Origin: Candidatus Altimarinota bacterium
GTDB lineage: Bacteria > Patescibacteriota > Gracilibacteria > UBA4473
Direction: 5' to 3'
DNA length: 64,000 bases
Assembly: GCA_020631075.1 (NCBI GenBank)
Contig: JAHDHX010000003.1
Location: 124,001 to 188,000 of the forward strand
Part shown: piece after piece, positions 54,648-62,940 of the stretch
How the letters are laid out: each line of letters opens with the position of its first letter
Position numbering within the stretch: the first letter of the stretch is position 1
Program-made: the position numbers and the translations under genes
Notes under the pieces: generated by a model
The model's database searches: none
Told to the model about the DNA's origin: nothing
The model's input: the letters and a program-made list of their open reading frames with translations, nothing else

Positions 54648-57339
54648 GAATTTTTACTAAAAAAGAAAAGTCTTTACTTGGTGCTATGGCATCATGTGGA
54701 ATCAAAAGATACTTCCAAGGTTTAATTGCAAACTCAGTAGCATATTTACAATAGAGATCTGCTGCTTTCTTTTTGGCTAACACATCCGCTGCTTCCATTT
54801 CTTTCTTCATCTTTGGCTCAACCATGTAAATAGCCTCGTTTGTTTCTACAATGAAATCTGGCTCATACAATTTTGATCCCTTATCCCAATAAATTGCGAA
54901 CTGCTTGGGTGCAGGTCGAAGCCATTTGATGATACCACTTTGGGAGTCATTCTCGAGAAGGGTCGCAAAGTCTTTTTCTGTTTTGCTATCAAATTTATAT
55001 TCGGGATGGCATGATTTCTTAAACCCGCCGAAGACTTTACTACGAATTTCTGAAGCCGTCTCAAATGATTGTGTATATGGATAAACAGGTTCTCCTTTAA
55101 TTTTTTCAAATGTCTGTTTTTTAATCGGGACATAGTTTTCAACTACTGTTGGGATTAGCTCTAGTGGAGGCTCTTCTTTGTGCTTTCGCATTTGCTCCGT
55201 AATCATATCGCCGATATCTCGCACTTTTCGTGAAACAGCGGAAGCGGTGGCGTCTTCATCTCCACCATTTACTTCCGATATTTTTTTGATTGCTTGGTTG
55301 GCAAGTTTGAAAAGCAGTGCCTTATTTGCATCATAAAGAATATCATCCGCATTAATTACCGCCCCAATGATTTGATGCGTTAATGGTTCATTTGATCGAT
55401 ACATTTTTGCTGTTAGCCTCTCGGCTTGTTTATCAGATTTTTCTAAAGACTTTGTTATAATTTCGTTTGTCCCAGGGCCAAAAGTGAAGTTTTTTACATC
55501 GAGATCAAAATCTGAAAACGAAAGTCCATCGTCTTCTCCCTCTTTGGGAGTGATGGTAATTCTCGGGATGTCGATCGTATTTTGGATATGATCCTCGACG
55601 GTTTGGTCGATGATAAGTGCGCAGGCTTTAATTTCTTCTTCAACAAAAAGTGAATTTTGATCACGGCTCATCAGTTTTTCTTTCGCTTTTGCGAGTAGTT
55701 TGGCTTTTTGCTCGCCTATTCTCAGATGTGCACTGGAAGCAGTATCACTTCCACTCTGCATAATCACTTCGTGCAGAATTTTCTTAGCTCCCAAGTTAAC
55801 TTTCGCCGTTTTTTTGTCTGACTCATCCGCTATGGTTTCTATTCTTTTTTCTTCTTTTTTAATTTCTGTTTCAACGTTCGAATAGCTCTCAAAGACCTCT
55901 TTCGGCACATAGTTAGCAGAGGCATCAATGGTGATAATGTTTCCACGTTTGATGAGACTGTCTTCTTTATTCGCGGCATCTATGATGGCGTCATACTTGT
56001 CATGATGGACAATTGTCAGCCGATCTACATGCGTATCACCCACACGTTTGCCATACGGCAGACGGAGCCCACGCCCCAGTGTTTGCTCAGTTAGGGTTTT
56101 GCTGGCGGAGGTTCGGAGTGGAATGATTGTATAGAGATTTGTCACATCCCAGCCTTCTTTGAGCATATTGACGTGTATCACTACCTCGATTTTATTTTCG
56201 GGGCTTTCAAGTGTGAGTAACTGCTCTACGTTTTCTTCCTTCTCATCACCTTTTTGATTTGAGTGGATCTCCATCACTTTGCCCTGGTAATACCCATTGT
56301 AAAACGAAGAATCTTCCAGAATATTTTTTATTTCGGCGGCATGATGGGTGTCTTTTGCTACGACTAACACAAATGGTTTTACGATTTTCTGTTCGTTTTG
56401 ACGTGCCCAGAGATCAAGCTTGGTTCGGGTGTCATTATGCAAGCGAATACCATCGAGCAACTTAATACGATCGAGCTCAAGCGGGCGATCTTTGAAATCT
56501 GCTGGCTCAAAGTTGGCTCGCGTAGCCACAAAAGGTTCTTTGACGTATCCGTCATTCATGGCGGCACTGAGCGGGTACTCATACACTACGTTTTTGAACT
56601 TTATCGATTTTGCGCCCTTTTCTATCTGTGGGGTGGCGGTGAGCTCTAGCCCGATGGCAGGGCGAAGCTCATTGATCACCTCCATGCCTCGCTTAGCACG
56701 ATACTGATGCGATTCATCCATAATTACCACCAAGTCATCCAACCCCGAAAGATAGTCAAAATATGACTCGCCAATGTACTCAGAAAGTTTTTTGATTTTG
56801 GGCGTACTGGTGCCTGATGCTTTTTTGTTAATCTTTGAAATATTGAAGATGTTGATATGCACCACGTCATCATTCTTCAAGAGGCCCCCCACACTTGCCT
56901 TTTCATAATTATCACCGGTGATGATCACTGGCGGCGTCATTACAAATTTCCCGATACCCTTAAACACATATTTAGGGTGGGTGGGTTCGCTGAGGTCGGT
57001 AATCAGCTTGTTGTAAATCGTAAGGTTCGGCGCCAAGACAAAAAAGTTCTTGATGCCTTTTTTCATATGCAGATAGGCAATGAATGCCCCCATTAGTCGG
57101 GTCTTGCCCACGCCTGTGGCGAGCGCAAAGGTGAGCGAAACAAAGTCTCGCTCAAAATCCGCACAGGTGGGATAGTTCTTTTTCACTTTGGCTATTTCTG
57201 CCACTGGGTCGGCATCGGGGTGCAGGTCGAGCGTGCGAGCGAGGTCAGCGAGTATCTGCAAGCTGTCTGCCTGTGGAGGGCGGAGTGACAGCACATTGCT
57301 GATTGTTCGCTGGACGTTGTCGTAATATTTTCGTTCCAT
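54637..57339 (-). CDS. Type III restriction enzyme Res subunit
   Basis: This 900-residue protein is an SF2 helicase-nuclease: Walker A ATGVGKT (residues 74-80), DESHQYR (DExH), LTATPQ (motif III), QTLGRGLRLPYG (motif VI). The C-terminal nuclease domain has YEPDFIVETNEAIYMVEPK, the PD...ExK pattern, near residue 840. With Mod it forms the ATP-dependent complex that cuts DNA between two unmethylated, head-to-head sites. Its ATG shares one base with the mod stop (TAATG), so translation is coupled. All helicase and nuclease motifs are intact, so it should be active. Confidence 0.95.
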   Translation of the reverse strand: MERKYYDNVQRTISNVLSLRPPQADSLQILADLARTLDLHPDADPVAEIAKVKKNYPTCADFERDFVSLTFALATGVGKTRLMGAFIAYLHMKKGIKNFFVLAPNLTIYNKLITDLSEPTHPKYVFKGIGKFVMTPPVIITGDNYEKASVGGLLKNDDVVHINIFNISKINKKASGTSTPKIKKLSEYIGESYFDYLSGLDDLVVIMDESHQYRAKRGMEVINELRPAIGLELTATPQIEKGAKSIKFKNVVYEYPLSAAMNDGYVKEPFVATRANFEPADFKDRPLELDRIKLLDGIRLHNDTRTKLDLWARQNEQKIVKPFVLVVAKDTHHAAEIKNILEDSSFYNGYYQGKVMEIHSNQKGDEKEENVEQLLTLESPENKIEVVIHVNMLKEGWDVTNLYTIIPLRTSASKTLTEQTLGRGLRLPYGKRVGDTHVDRLTIVHHDKYDAIIDAANKEDSLIKRGNIITIDASANYVPKEVFESYSNVETEIKKEEKRIETIADESDKKTAKVNLGAKKILHEVIMQSGSDTASSAHLRIGEQKAKLLAKAKEKLMSRDQNSLFVEEEIKACALIIDQTVEDHIQNTIDIPRITITPKEGEDDGLSFSDFDLDVKNFTFGPGTNEIITKSLEKSDKQAERLTAKMYRSNEPLTHQIIGAVINADDILYDANKALLFKLANQAIKKISEVNGGDEDATASAVSRKVRDIGDMITEQMRKHKEEPPLELIPTVVENYVPIKKQTFEKIKGEPVYPYTQSFETASEIRSKVFGGFKKSCHPEYKFDSKTEKDFATLLENDSQSGIIKWLRPAPKQFAIYWDKGSKLYEPDFIVETNEAIYMVEPKMKKEMEAADVLAKKKAADLYCKYATEFAIKPWKYLLIPHDAIAPSKDFSFLVKIHGK

Positions 57340-59138
57340 TAGGCGGCTTGGCTAAAGAGATCGGTTTGTGTTGGTGCATCATCTGCTGGGGTCATAGCGT
57401 CGTCGATGCTGTTGGCTCCGGGTATTTCTTCTACGTTGAGGCTATAGTCTTCTTTGCCAAACTCACACCGCCCCAGCACGGCTTTGGGGATTTTTTTGAG
57501 GGTGATGTTTGGGTAACGTGTGCGGCAGGCGGTCTGGAACGCCCCTGCACATATCACCAAGCTTTCGGTTTCGGTCATTTGCTCGTGGATTCTATCCAGT
57601 TTCTCCACCGTTAGCATCTGCGTGGTGGTGTATATGTAAGCGTTTTCGGTGCTTTGCCCTTGTTTCCAATACATCTGAGCATCAGGCGCATAGTTAAACC
57701 CCTCGTGCTTGGCCATGGCGTGGGCGAGCATAGCGGGGTTATATTTCGGGTTTATGACTTCTATGCCGTACTCATCTCTCACTATTAGCGTCGGTGCCAA
57801 CTCATATACGGTAAACCCACCACCCCCCTGCCAGTTGACCGCTTTGGTTATGCCCCCCGCATCTTCCCCGTTGACTACCTTTTGCAGGCGCGGCACACAG
57901 TGCGTCTGGGCATGGTCACCCAGCTCTATCCCTATCCACCGTCGGTTCATCTTGTGCGCCACTGCGGCCGTGGTGCCTGAGCCCAGGAACGAGTCGAGGA
58001 CGAGATCACCAGGTTTAGTTGCCATTTTTATACAACGAGAAACTAATTTCTCTGGTTTTTTACCATTAGGGAATTGAACAGAGCCTTCTTTAGTTAAATT
58101 CTTAGTTTCTCCTGTAAAATCCCAATATGTACCTTGTAGTTCCTTTTTACATAGTACACCTTCTTTAATCTCTGATACATCTTTTAACCATGCAAGCAAT
58201 CTAAAACTATTGCCCTTGTAGAATTGCTCATACATCATTCCCTTATTTTTACCAGATCTTGGGACGTACTCGATTGAATAAAAGTCTCCTACATGATTTA
58301 AGTCACTTACTTTTTCCATAACTCTTGGTCGAATAGAACTTTGAGGCATTGCAGTTTGAAAACAGTCTTTAGAATATTTTTTATAGACTTCTTTCTCAGT
58401 TAATTTTTCTTCCTTAATAAGCTGATTTATTGATTTAAATACTGGATTTAATCTTTCAAAAATTTTTATCTCATCACCAGCCCCATCAACGGTTGAGCCA
58501 ATATAATTCTTTTCACCTGGATTAACTAATACTGATGTATACTTCCAACTTTTACCTTGCTCTCTATAAGATTCTACTAATTTATGAATAGGAATGTAAT
58601 CATATGCTGACTTAAATGAACTAAATTCAACATAATTTTTTGTGTACACATGTATATATTCTACATTCTTCTTTAGTTTTTTATCTTCCCCACCTCCTGA
58701 AGCTCCTGCTATATTTTTCATATTCACAGATACTGTGTTTATGAAGTTGCTTCGCCCAAACACTTCATCCATCATCACTTTCAAATAAGCCATTTCAGCA
58801 TCATCAATCTGCACAAATATAACTCCATCTTTGCTCAGCAGGCTCCGCAGCAGCACCAGCCGCGCGTGCATCAGGTTTAGCCACACGCTGTGCTCGACTC
58901 CGTCGTCATAGTGCTCAAACGCATTGCCCGTGTTGTACGGCGGGTCTATATAGATGCACTTTACCTTGCCCGCGTAGTCTTGCTCGAGTGCTTTGAGCGC
59001 CAGCAAATTGTCACCGTGTATCAGCATATTACCGCTGCTCGCGTCACCATGCGTCGCGGTCGGCAAAAGGATCCGTGGCTCTAGGCGAGGGTTATCGCCT
59101 TTACCGATCCAGGTGAGTTCAAGTTTTTGTTTCATCAT
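57339..59138 (-). CDS. Type III DNA methyltransferase Mod subunit (N6-adenine, beta class)
   Basis: This 599-residue protein has the catalytic motif YIDPPYNTG (residues ~63-71) before the SAM-binding LDSFLGSGTTAAVAHKMNRRW (near 385), the beta-class order. The ~250 residues between them, including the AT-rich stretch 58030-58740, form the target-recognition region. The AT content of that region is markedly higher than at both gene ends, as expected if the recognition domain was exchanged. The protein methylates one strand of an asymmetric site and guides Res. A promoter TTGAGA-16-TAATCT ends 8 bases before the ATG. Confidence 0.95.
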   Translation of the reverse strand: MMKQKLELTWIGKGDNPRLEPRILLPTATHGDASSGNMLIHGDNLLALKALEQDYAGKVKCIYIDPPYNTGNAFEHYDDGVEHSVWLNLMHARLVLLRSLLSKDGVIFVQIDDAEMAYLKVMMDEVFGRSNFINTVSVNMKNIAGASGGGEDKKLKKNVEYIHVYTKNYVEFSSFKSAYDYIPIHKLVESYREQGKSWKYTSVLVNPGEKNYIGSTVDGAGDEIKIFERLNPVFKSINQLIKEEKLTEKEVYKKYSKDCFQTAMPQSSIRPRVMEKVSDLNHVGDFYSIEYVPRSGKNKGMMYEQFYKGNSFRLLAWLKDVSEIKEGVLCKKELQGTYWDFTGETKNLTKEGSVQFPNGKKPEKLVSRCIKMATKPGDLVLDSFLGSGTTAAVAHKMNRRWIGIELGDHAQTHCVPRLQKVVNGEDAGGITKAVNWQGGGGFTVYELAPTLIVRDEYGIEVINPKYNPAMLAHAMAKHEGFNYAPDAQMYWKQGQSTENAYIYTTTQMLTVEKLDRIHEQMTETESLVICAGAFQTACRTRYPNITLKKIPKAVLGRCEFGKEDYSLNVEEIPGANSIDDAMTPADDAPTQTDLFSQAA

Positions 59139-59146
59139 GCTTGAGC

Positions 59147-59174
59147 AGATTACTCAAACACAGGGGTTTCTCAA
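59147..59174 (-). promoter_or_regulatory. Promoter of the mod-res-HEPN unit
   Basis: On the minus strand TTGAGA (59169-59174), 16 bases, TAATCT (59147-59152). The ATG at 59138 begins 8 bases later. Confidence 0.5.
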
Positions 59175-59222
59175 CACACAATATTTCCCTTATCTTGCTT
59201 TACTTTTTGAACGTTTGCGGTG

Positions 59223-59228
59223 TATATT
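59223..59228 (+). promoter_or_regulatory. -10-like TATATT facing a short transcript
   Basis: TATATT preceded by TG lies on the plus strand, 4 bases before the ATG of an 18-codon frame and ~125 bases before a terminator. Confidence 0.35.
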
Positions 59229-59232
59229 AGAC

Positions 59233-59289
59233 ATGAAGAAAGTAACCCTTATCTTCTTCTGCTTACCCAAGCAAGGTGTGTATGACTGA
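59233..59289 (+). CDS. Possible 18-residue peptide or 5' part of a small RNA
   Basis: The frame MKKVTLIFFCLPKQGVYD starts two Lys codons before a hydrophobic core and ends in TGA. It has a -10-like element directly upstream and a terminator ~65 bases downstream. It is antisense to no gene and lies between the two minus-strand units of the island. It could be a small membrane peptide, or the region could be a non-coding RNA of ~125 bases. The evidence is weak. Confidence 0.2.
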   Translation: MKKVTLIFFCLPKQGVYD

Positions 59290-59310
59290 GGAACTCGGGC
59301 GTACGCACCG

Positions 59311-59355
59311 AAAAAAGGCAAGCCACTAGGGATTCCTGGAGACTTGTCCTTTTTT
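59311..59355. terminator. Bidirectional terminator after the DUF3800 gene
   Basis: AAAAAAGGCAAG (59311-59322) pairs with CTTGTCCTTTTTT (59343-59355) with one bulge, and an inner stem CTAGG-GATT-CCTGG caps it. Both strands end in six Ts. It separates the DUF2779-SNF2-DUF3800 unit from mod-res-HEPN. Confidence 0.75.
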
Positions 59356-60085
59356 ATGGGAAAATTTTGTAACCATATTTCGCTATATCACAACAGCGTC
59401 CTCCATAAAATTTAGGTTTCAATATTTGAAAGGCTTGTGAATTGCGACTATTCCCTAATACCTCTCTTGTTATAGGATAAACAACCAGGTCTGCAATCTG
59501 TGCTCCTTTATTTTCTTTTGTCACAAAATTTAGATTTTCTTGAGGGAAAGTAGATTCAAATCTTGAACTTGAAATATAACCATTCCCATTCTCTTTGAGT
59601 CGTTTAAATATTCTGGAAAGATCTTTTATGTTTTCGGTTCTTCTTTCTAAAAAAAGCTCAACAGTTGCATCTTTATGATATAAAAAATGCTGAATTCGTT
59701 CAATAACAAATTGAAATGACAGATCATACGGGCAACCTGGTGTAACATACTTTTGCTTATGTTCTTGGGTTTTAATAACACTTGCAATCAAGGTAAAATC
59801 TAAAGATTGGAAAAAATTAGATACATTACCTGCAAATGAATCAAATTTTGGCTTTGTATTTAAGATTGAAAAAACACCCTTCTGCTTTCTAAGCTCTGAA
59901 GAATGGAAAATAGTATCAGCGCTAAAACCGTTATCTACCTTTAATTTATCAAAGCCTAGTAAAGCCTCCTCAAAATACTTTCTTTCAAAGATTAAAGCAG
60001 CAAGTCCAAACACAGGATATTCTGGATCAATATTGTCTAAATTGGGTGATCCACTTTCATCAAAAAACACTATATAATCTGTCAT
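59354..60085 (-). CDS. DUF3800 protein
   Basis: This 243-residue protein has the two DUF3800 signatures: YIVFFDESGSPN near the N-terminus and NKGAQIADLVVYPITREVLG near residue 205. The first Asp-Glu pair and the later Asp form a possible RNase H-like metal site, so a nuclease role is plausible, though unproven for the family. DUF3800 genes often lie in defence islands. I start at MTDYIV (60085), where ATGA overlaps the SNF2-helicase stop; an upstream in-frame ATG is four codons earlier. It is the last gene of its unit, followed by a terminator. Confidence 0.88.
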   Translation of the reverse strand: MTDYIVFFDESGSPNLDNIDPEYPVFGLAALIFERKYFEEALLGFDKLKVDNGFSADTIFHSSELRKQKGVFSILNTKPKFDSFAGNVSNFFQSLDFTLIASVIKTQEHKQKYVTPGCPYDLSFQFVIERIQHFLYHKDATVELFLERRTENIKDLSRIFKRLKENGNGYISSSRFESTFPQENLNFVTKENKGAQIADLVVYPITREVLGNSRNSQAFQILKPKFYGGRCCDIAKYGYKIFP

Positions 60086-62940
60086 CTCAATTCCCAATTA
60101 ATAATAAATAAATCCTGCACAGTCACATTGTGCTGCATTCGGGCTTCTATGTCACCCAGCAGCTTTTCTTTCTGCTGGTCTACTTTGTCTTGCTCTGCAT
60201 ACAGGTTCATTCGCAGCTCATTGCGCCGTTTTTCGAGTGATTTTATTTCCCGCTGAGCTTTTACTTTGGCTTCCAGCTTAGTGATTTTTCTGGCTTCTGT
60301 CTTTCTTGTTTTAAGGTCTTTTTCGAGCTGTTGGAGTTTATATTCAAGACTTTTCTTTACGTCCTCTGCCCACTTATCCATTTTTTCCAGTTCCTGATCA
60401 AAGAAGTTCACATTCCGTGATTCCACTTTCTCTAAATATACTTTTACCTTTTCCTTTTGTTTTACAGATAGGTCTGATGGTACATTTTGATTTGTGCTTT
60501 GAACGGAAGCCGCCAGGTGAAATATTCGCTTTGCGTGTTCATCTGATAAAACCTGCCCCTGCTCATCTATCATTGTGACTATGATCTCATCCTCAGATTC
60601 AAGTGAATCTATGCTTACCTTTTGTACTATCATCCAACCTGATTCTCCTCGTATATCTTCTAAAATACTAACCTTCGTAGACGTGGATGCGTAGTCGAAA
60701 ATAAGCTTTACAGTAGGTGTATTCTCACTCTTTGCCTTGGTTAAAACCCCTTGAGCCAATTCGTGCCCAAATCGATATTTATGTGCATTTGGCGGATTAT
60801 TATGCAGAGAATATTGCCCCAGATCGGCATTTACACCAGAAGGCATCGTATGAAGGTCAAATACATGCTCAGATTCATCAAAGTTTGCATATTCTGCCAA
60901 CACGGATTTCGTCACTTCCCAGAGGTATTTTTTCGATCGATCAAGATTTTTCTTACTTTCAGATAGGTTTACCTTGAGCTTTTCATGCACCTCTTCATCG
61001 AAGTGCTCTAGTAGTTTATTCCGCGTGCTAAGCATCTTTTCATCTATTTGCGTTGTAAGATCCTGCCGCAATTCATCAAATGCCGCCGTAATTTCTTTCG
61101 GGTTACGGCACTTTGTTAATATTTCACTAATTCGTTTCTCAAAGTCTACTCCAGAGCCAATTGCCCCCAGCACCTCATCGCTCGCCCCAAACACTCCATC
61201 AAACAGCTGGAACTTTAAGCTCAAAAGTTCATATACCCTTTTGTCTGCTTCATTTTTCTGGTTTAAGAAATTCACGACTACCACATCATGTTTTTGCCCA
61301 TATCGGTGGCATCGGCCAATTCGCTGCTCGATACGCTGAGGGTTCCACGGCAAATCATAATTTACCAGTAGGCTACAAAATTGAAGATTTATTCCTTCAG
61401 CGGCGGCTTCGGTTGCAATCATAATCTCAGCCTCATCACGAAAATAATCAACGATAGCAGCACGCATATCCGCTGTTTTTGACCCTGTTACTCGATCCGT
61501 ATCTTTGAATTTTTGAGTCCATTGCTGGTAAATCTCTTTTGATGGCTTGTCATTATTCGAACCATTGAAGAGAACGAGCTTCCCCCTGTATCCATTCTTT
61601 TGCAAAAAATCAGATAAATAGATCTGCGTCCGCACAGATTCGGTGAAAATTATAGCTTTTCTTTGGCCTCCATTTTTTTCGTTTTGCTCAAATGCTTTTT
61701 CAAGTGCAACCAAGAGAGCATCAGCTTTGGCATTGTGCTGAATAGAATTTGCAAGTTCGTAAAACTCAAGAAGTTCATCTCTCTCTTGCTCAATAAGATG
61801 CATGTCTTCAGCCGTTAATACTTTTGGAACTTCTTGGTTTTCCTCATCACCCCATTCATCTTTTAGTTCTGTATAGATTTCAAAGTCGGCTTCTATTTCT
61901 TCTGGCAAATCATCTTCAAAGGCGGATTCTTTGAGAAGCTTATTGAGTTTGTTAGCTAGTCCTTTCAGCGTTCGTGTAATCGCAAAGCTAGAGGAGGCAA
62001 GGAGCTTCCGGAGTATAAGAGTAATCAAATGCCTTTGGGCTGTTGGAAGAGCATACAGATTCGGTTTTCTCAAGTATTCAGAAACTAAATCATAGAGAGC
62101 AAATTCATCTTGGGTTGGCTCAAATTCTTCTGTAATGGCAATTCTTTTCGTGTAAGGCACATACTCTACCACTTGCCTCCTGAGCGTTCTGTGGCAAATT
62201 GGAGAAATCCGTTGCTTTAAATCATAAAATGCATCGCCACCGTCTTCTAGACGAACAAATTGTTGCTTAAAACTTTTCTGATCCCCAAATACATGATCAT
62301 CAATAATGCTGACAAGTCCATAGAGCTCCATGAGTGAGTTCTGTAGTGGTGTTGCTGTCAGGAGAAGCTTTGGAGCATGATCTATAGCTCTCTTAATTGC
62401 TTTTGCAATTTTGTTGTCCGTGCGATAAACATTTCGAAGTCTGTGTGCTTCATCGACAATTACTAAATCCCAATTAATTGCTTTAATTAGGGCTTCTTTT
62501 GAACGAGCAAAATGATAGGAGCATAATACAATTTTATTTTGTTCAAACGGGTTAATCACTCCTATTTTAGCCATTTTATTGAATGACTGCCCCTCTAAAA
62601 TGATTGAGGGAATATAGAACTTATCCATTAGTTCTTGGCTCCATTGCTTCCGAAGGTTTGATGGAAGGATGATCAATATTTTTCGTTTCTGCTCCGCCCA
62701 TTTTTGGCTCAGCACAATTCCTGCTTCAATGGTTTTTCCGAGTCCAACCTCATCTGCTAAAATAGCCCCTTTGGAAAAGGGAGACCGAAAAGCAAAGAGC
62801 GAACCTTCAATTTGATGCGGATTCAAGTCTACTTTGGCGTCATACAAACTGCGTGTAAATTTATCGATTGAACTTCCTGGGCTTCTTTTTGTGATTTCTT
62901 CTGCATAGAGCTTTGCATGATAATTAGTTATTTTTTTCAT
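60082..62940 (-). CDS. SNF2-family helicase with long C-terminal coiled coil
   Basis: This 952-residue protein has the SNF2 motor: ILADEVGLGKTIEAGIVLS (Walker A, 61-79), IVDEAHRLRN (DEAH, 161-170), LLLTATPLQNSL, IIFTESVRTQIYLSDFL, ATEAAAEGINLQFC and QRIGRCHRYGQ (motif VI). The C-terminal ~400 residues contain a long charged coiled coil (about 840-930) and no nuclease motif that I recognise. It resembles RapA/DrmD-like proteins of prokaryotic defence loci. It probably moves on or remodels DNA using ATP. The start overlaps the end of the DUF2779 gene by 17 bases, and the stop overlaps DUF3800, so the three are translated together. Confidence 0.92.
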   Translation of the reverse strand: MKKITNYHAKLYAEEITKRSPGSSIDKFTRSLYDAKVDLNPHQIEGSLFAFRSPFSKGAILADEVGLGKTIEAGIVLSQKWAEQKRKILIILPSNLRKQWSQELMDKFYIPSIILEGQSFNKMAKIGVINPFEQNKIVLCSYHFARSKEALIKAINWDLVIVDEAHRLRNVYRTDNKIAKAIKRAIDHAPKLLLTATPLQNSLMELYGLVSIIDDHVFGDQKSFKQQFVRLEDGGDAFYDLKQRISPICHRTLRRQVVEYVPYTKRIAITEEFEPTQDEFALYDLVSEYLRKPNLYALPTAQRHLITLILRKLLASSSFAITRTLKGLANKLNKLLKESAFEDDLPEEIEADFEIYTELKDEWGDEENQEVPKVLTAEDMHLIEQERDELLEFYELANSIQHNAKADALLVALEKAFEQNEKNGGQRKAIIFTESVRTQIYLSDFLQKNGYRGKLVLFNGSNNDKPSKEIYQQWTQKFKDTDRVTGSKTADMRAAIVDYFRDEAEIMIATEAAAEGINLQFCSLLVNYDLPWNPQRIEQRIGRCHRYGQKHDVVVVNFLNQKNEADKRVYELLSLKFQLFDGVFGASDEVLGAIGSGVDFEKRISEILTKCRNPKEITAAFDELRQDLTTQIDEKMLSTRNKLLEHFDEEVHEKLKVNLSESKKNLDRSKKYLWEVTKSVLAEYANFDESEHVFDLHTMPSGVNADLGQYSLHNNPPNAHKYRFGHELAQGVLTKAKSENTPTVKLIFDYASTSTKVSILEDIRGESGWMIVQKVSIDSLESEDEIIVTMIDEQGQVLSDEHAKRIFHLAASVQSTNQNVPSDLSVKQKEKVKVYLEKVESRNVNFFDQELEKMDKWAEDVKKSLEYKLQQLEKDLKTRKTEARKITKLEAKVKAQREIKSLEKRRNELRMNLYAEQDKVDQQKEKLLGDIEARMQHNVTVQDLFIINWELR

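Noticed and set aside
59290-59355. Known structured RNA (6S, tmRNA, RNase P) after the 18-codon frame
   Set aside because: It is too short and lacks their conserved cores; a capped bidirectional terminator explains the structure.
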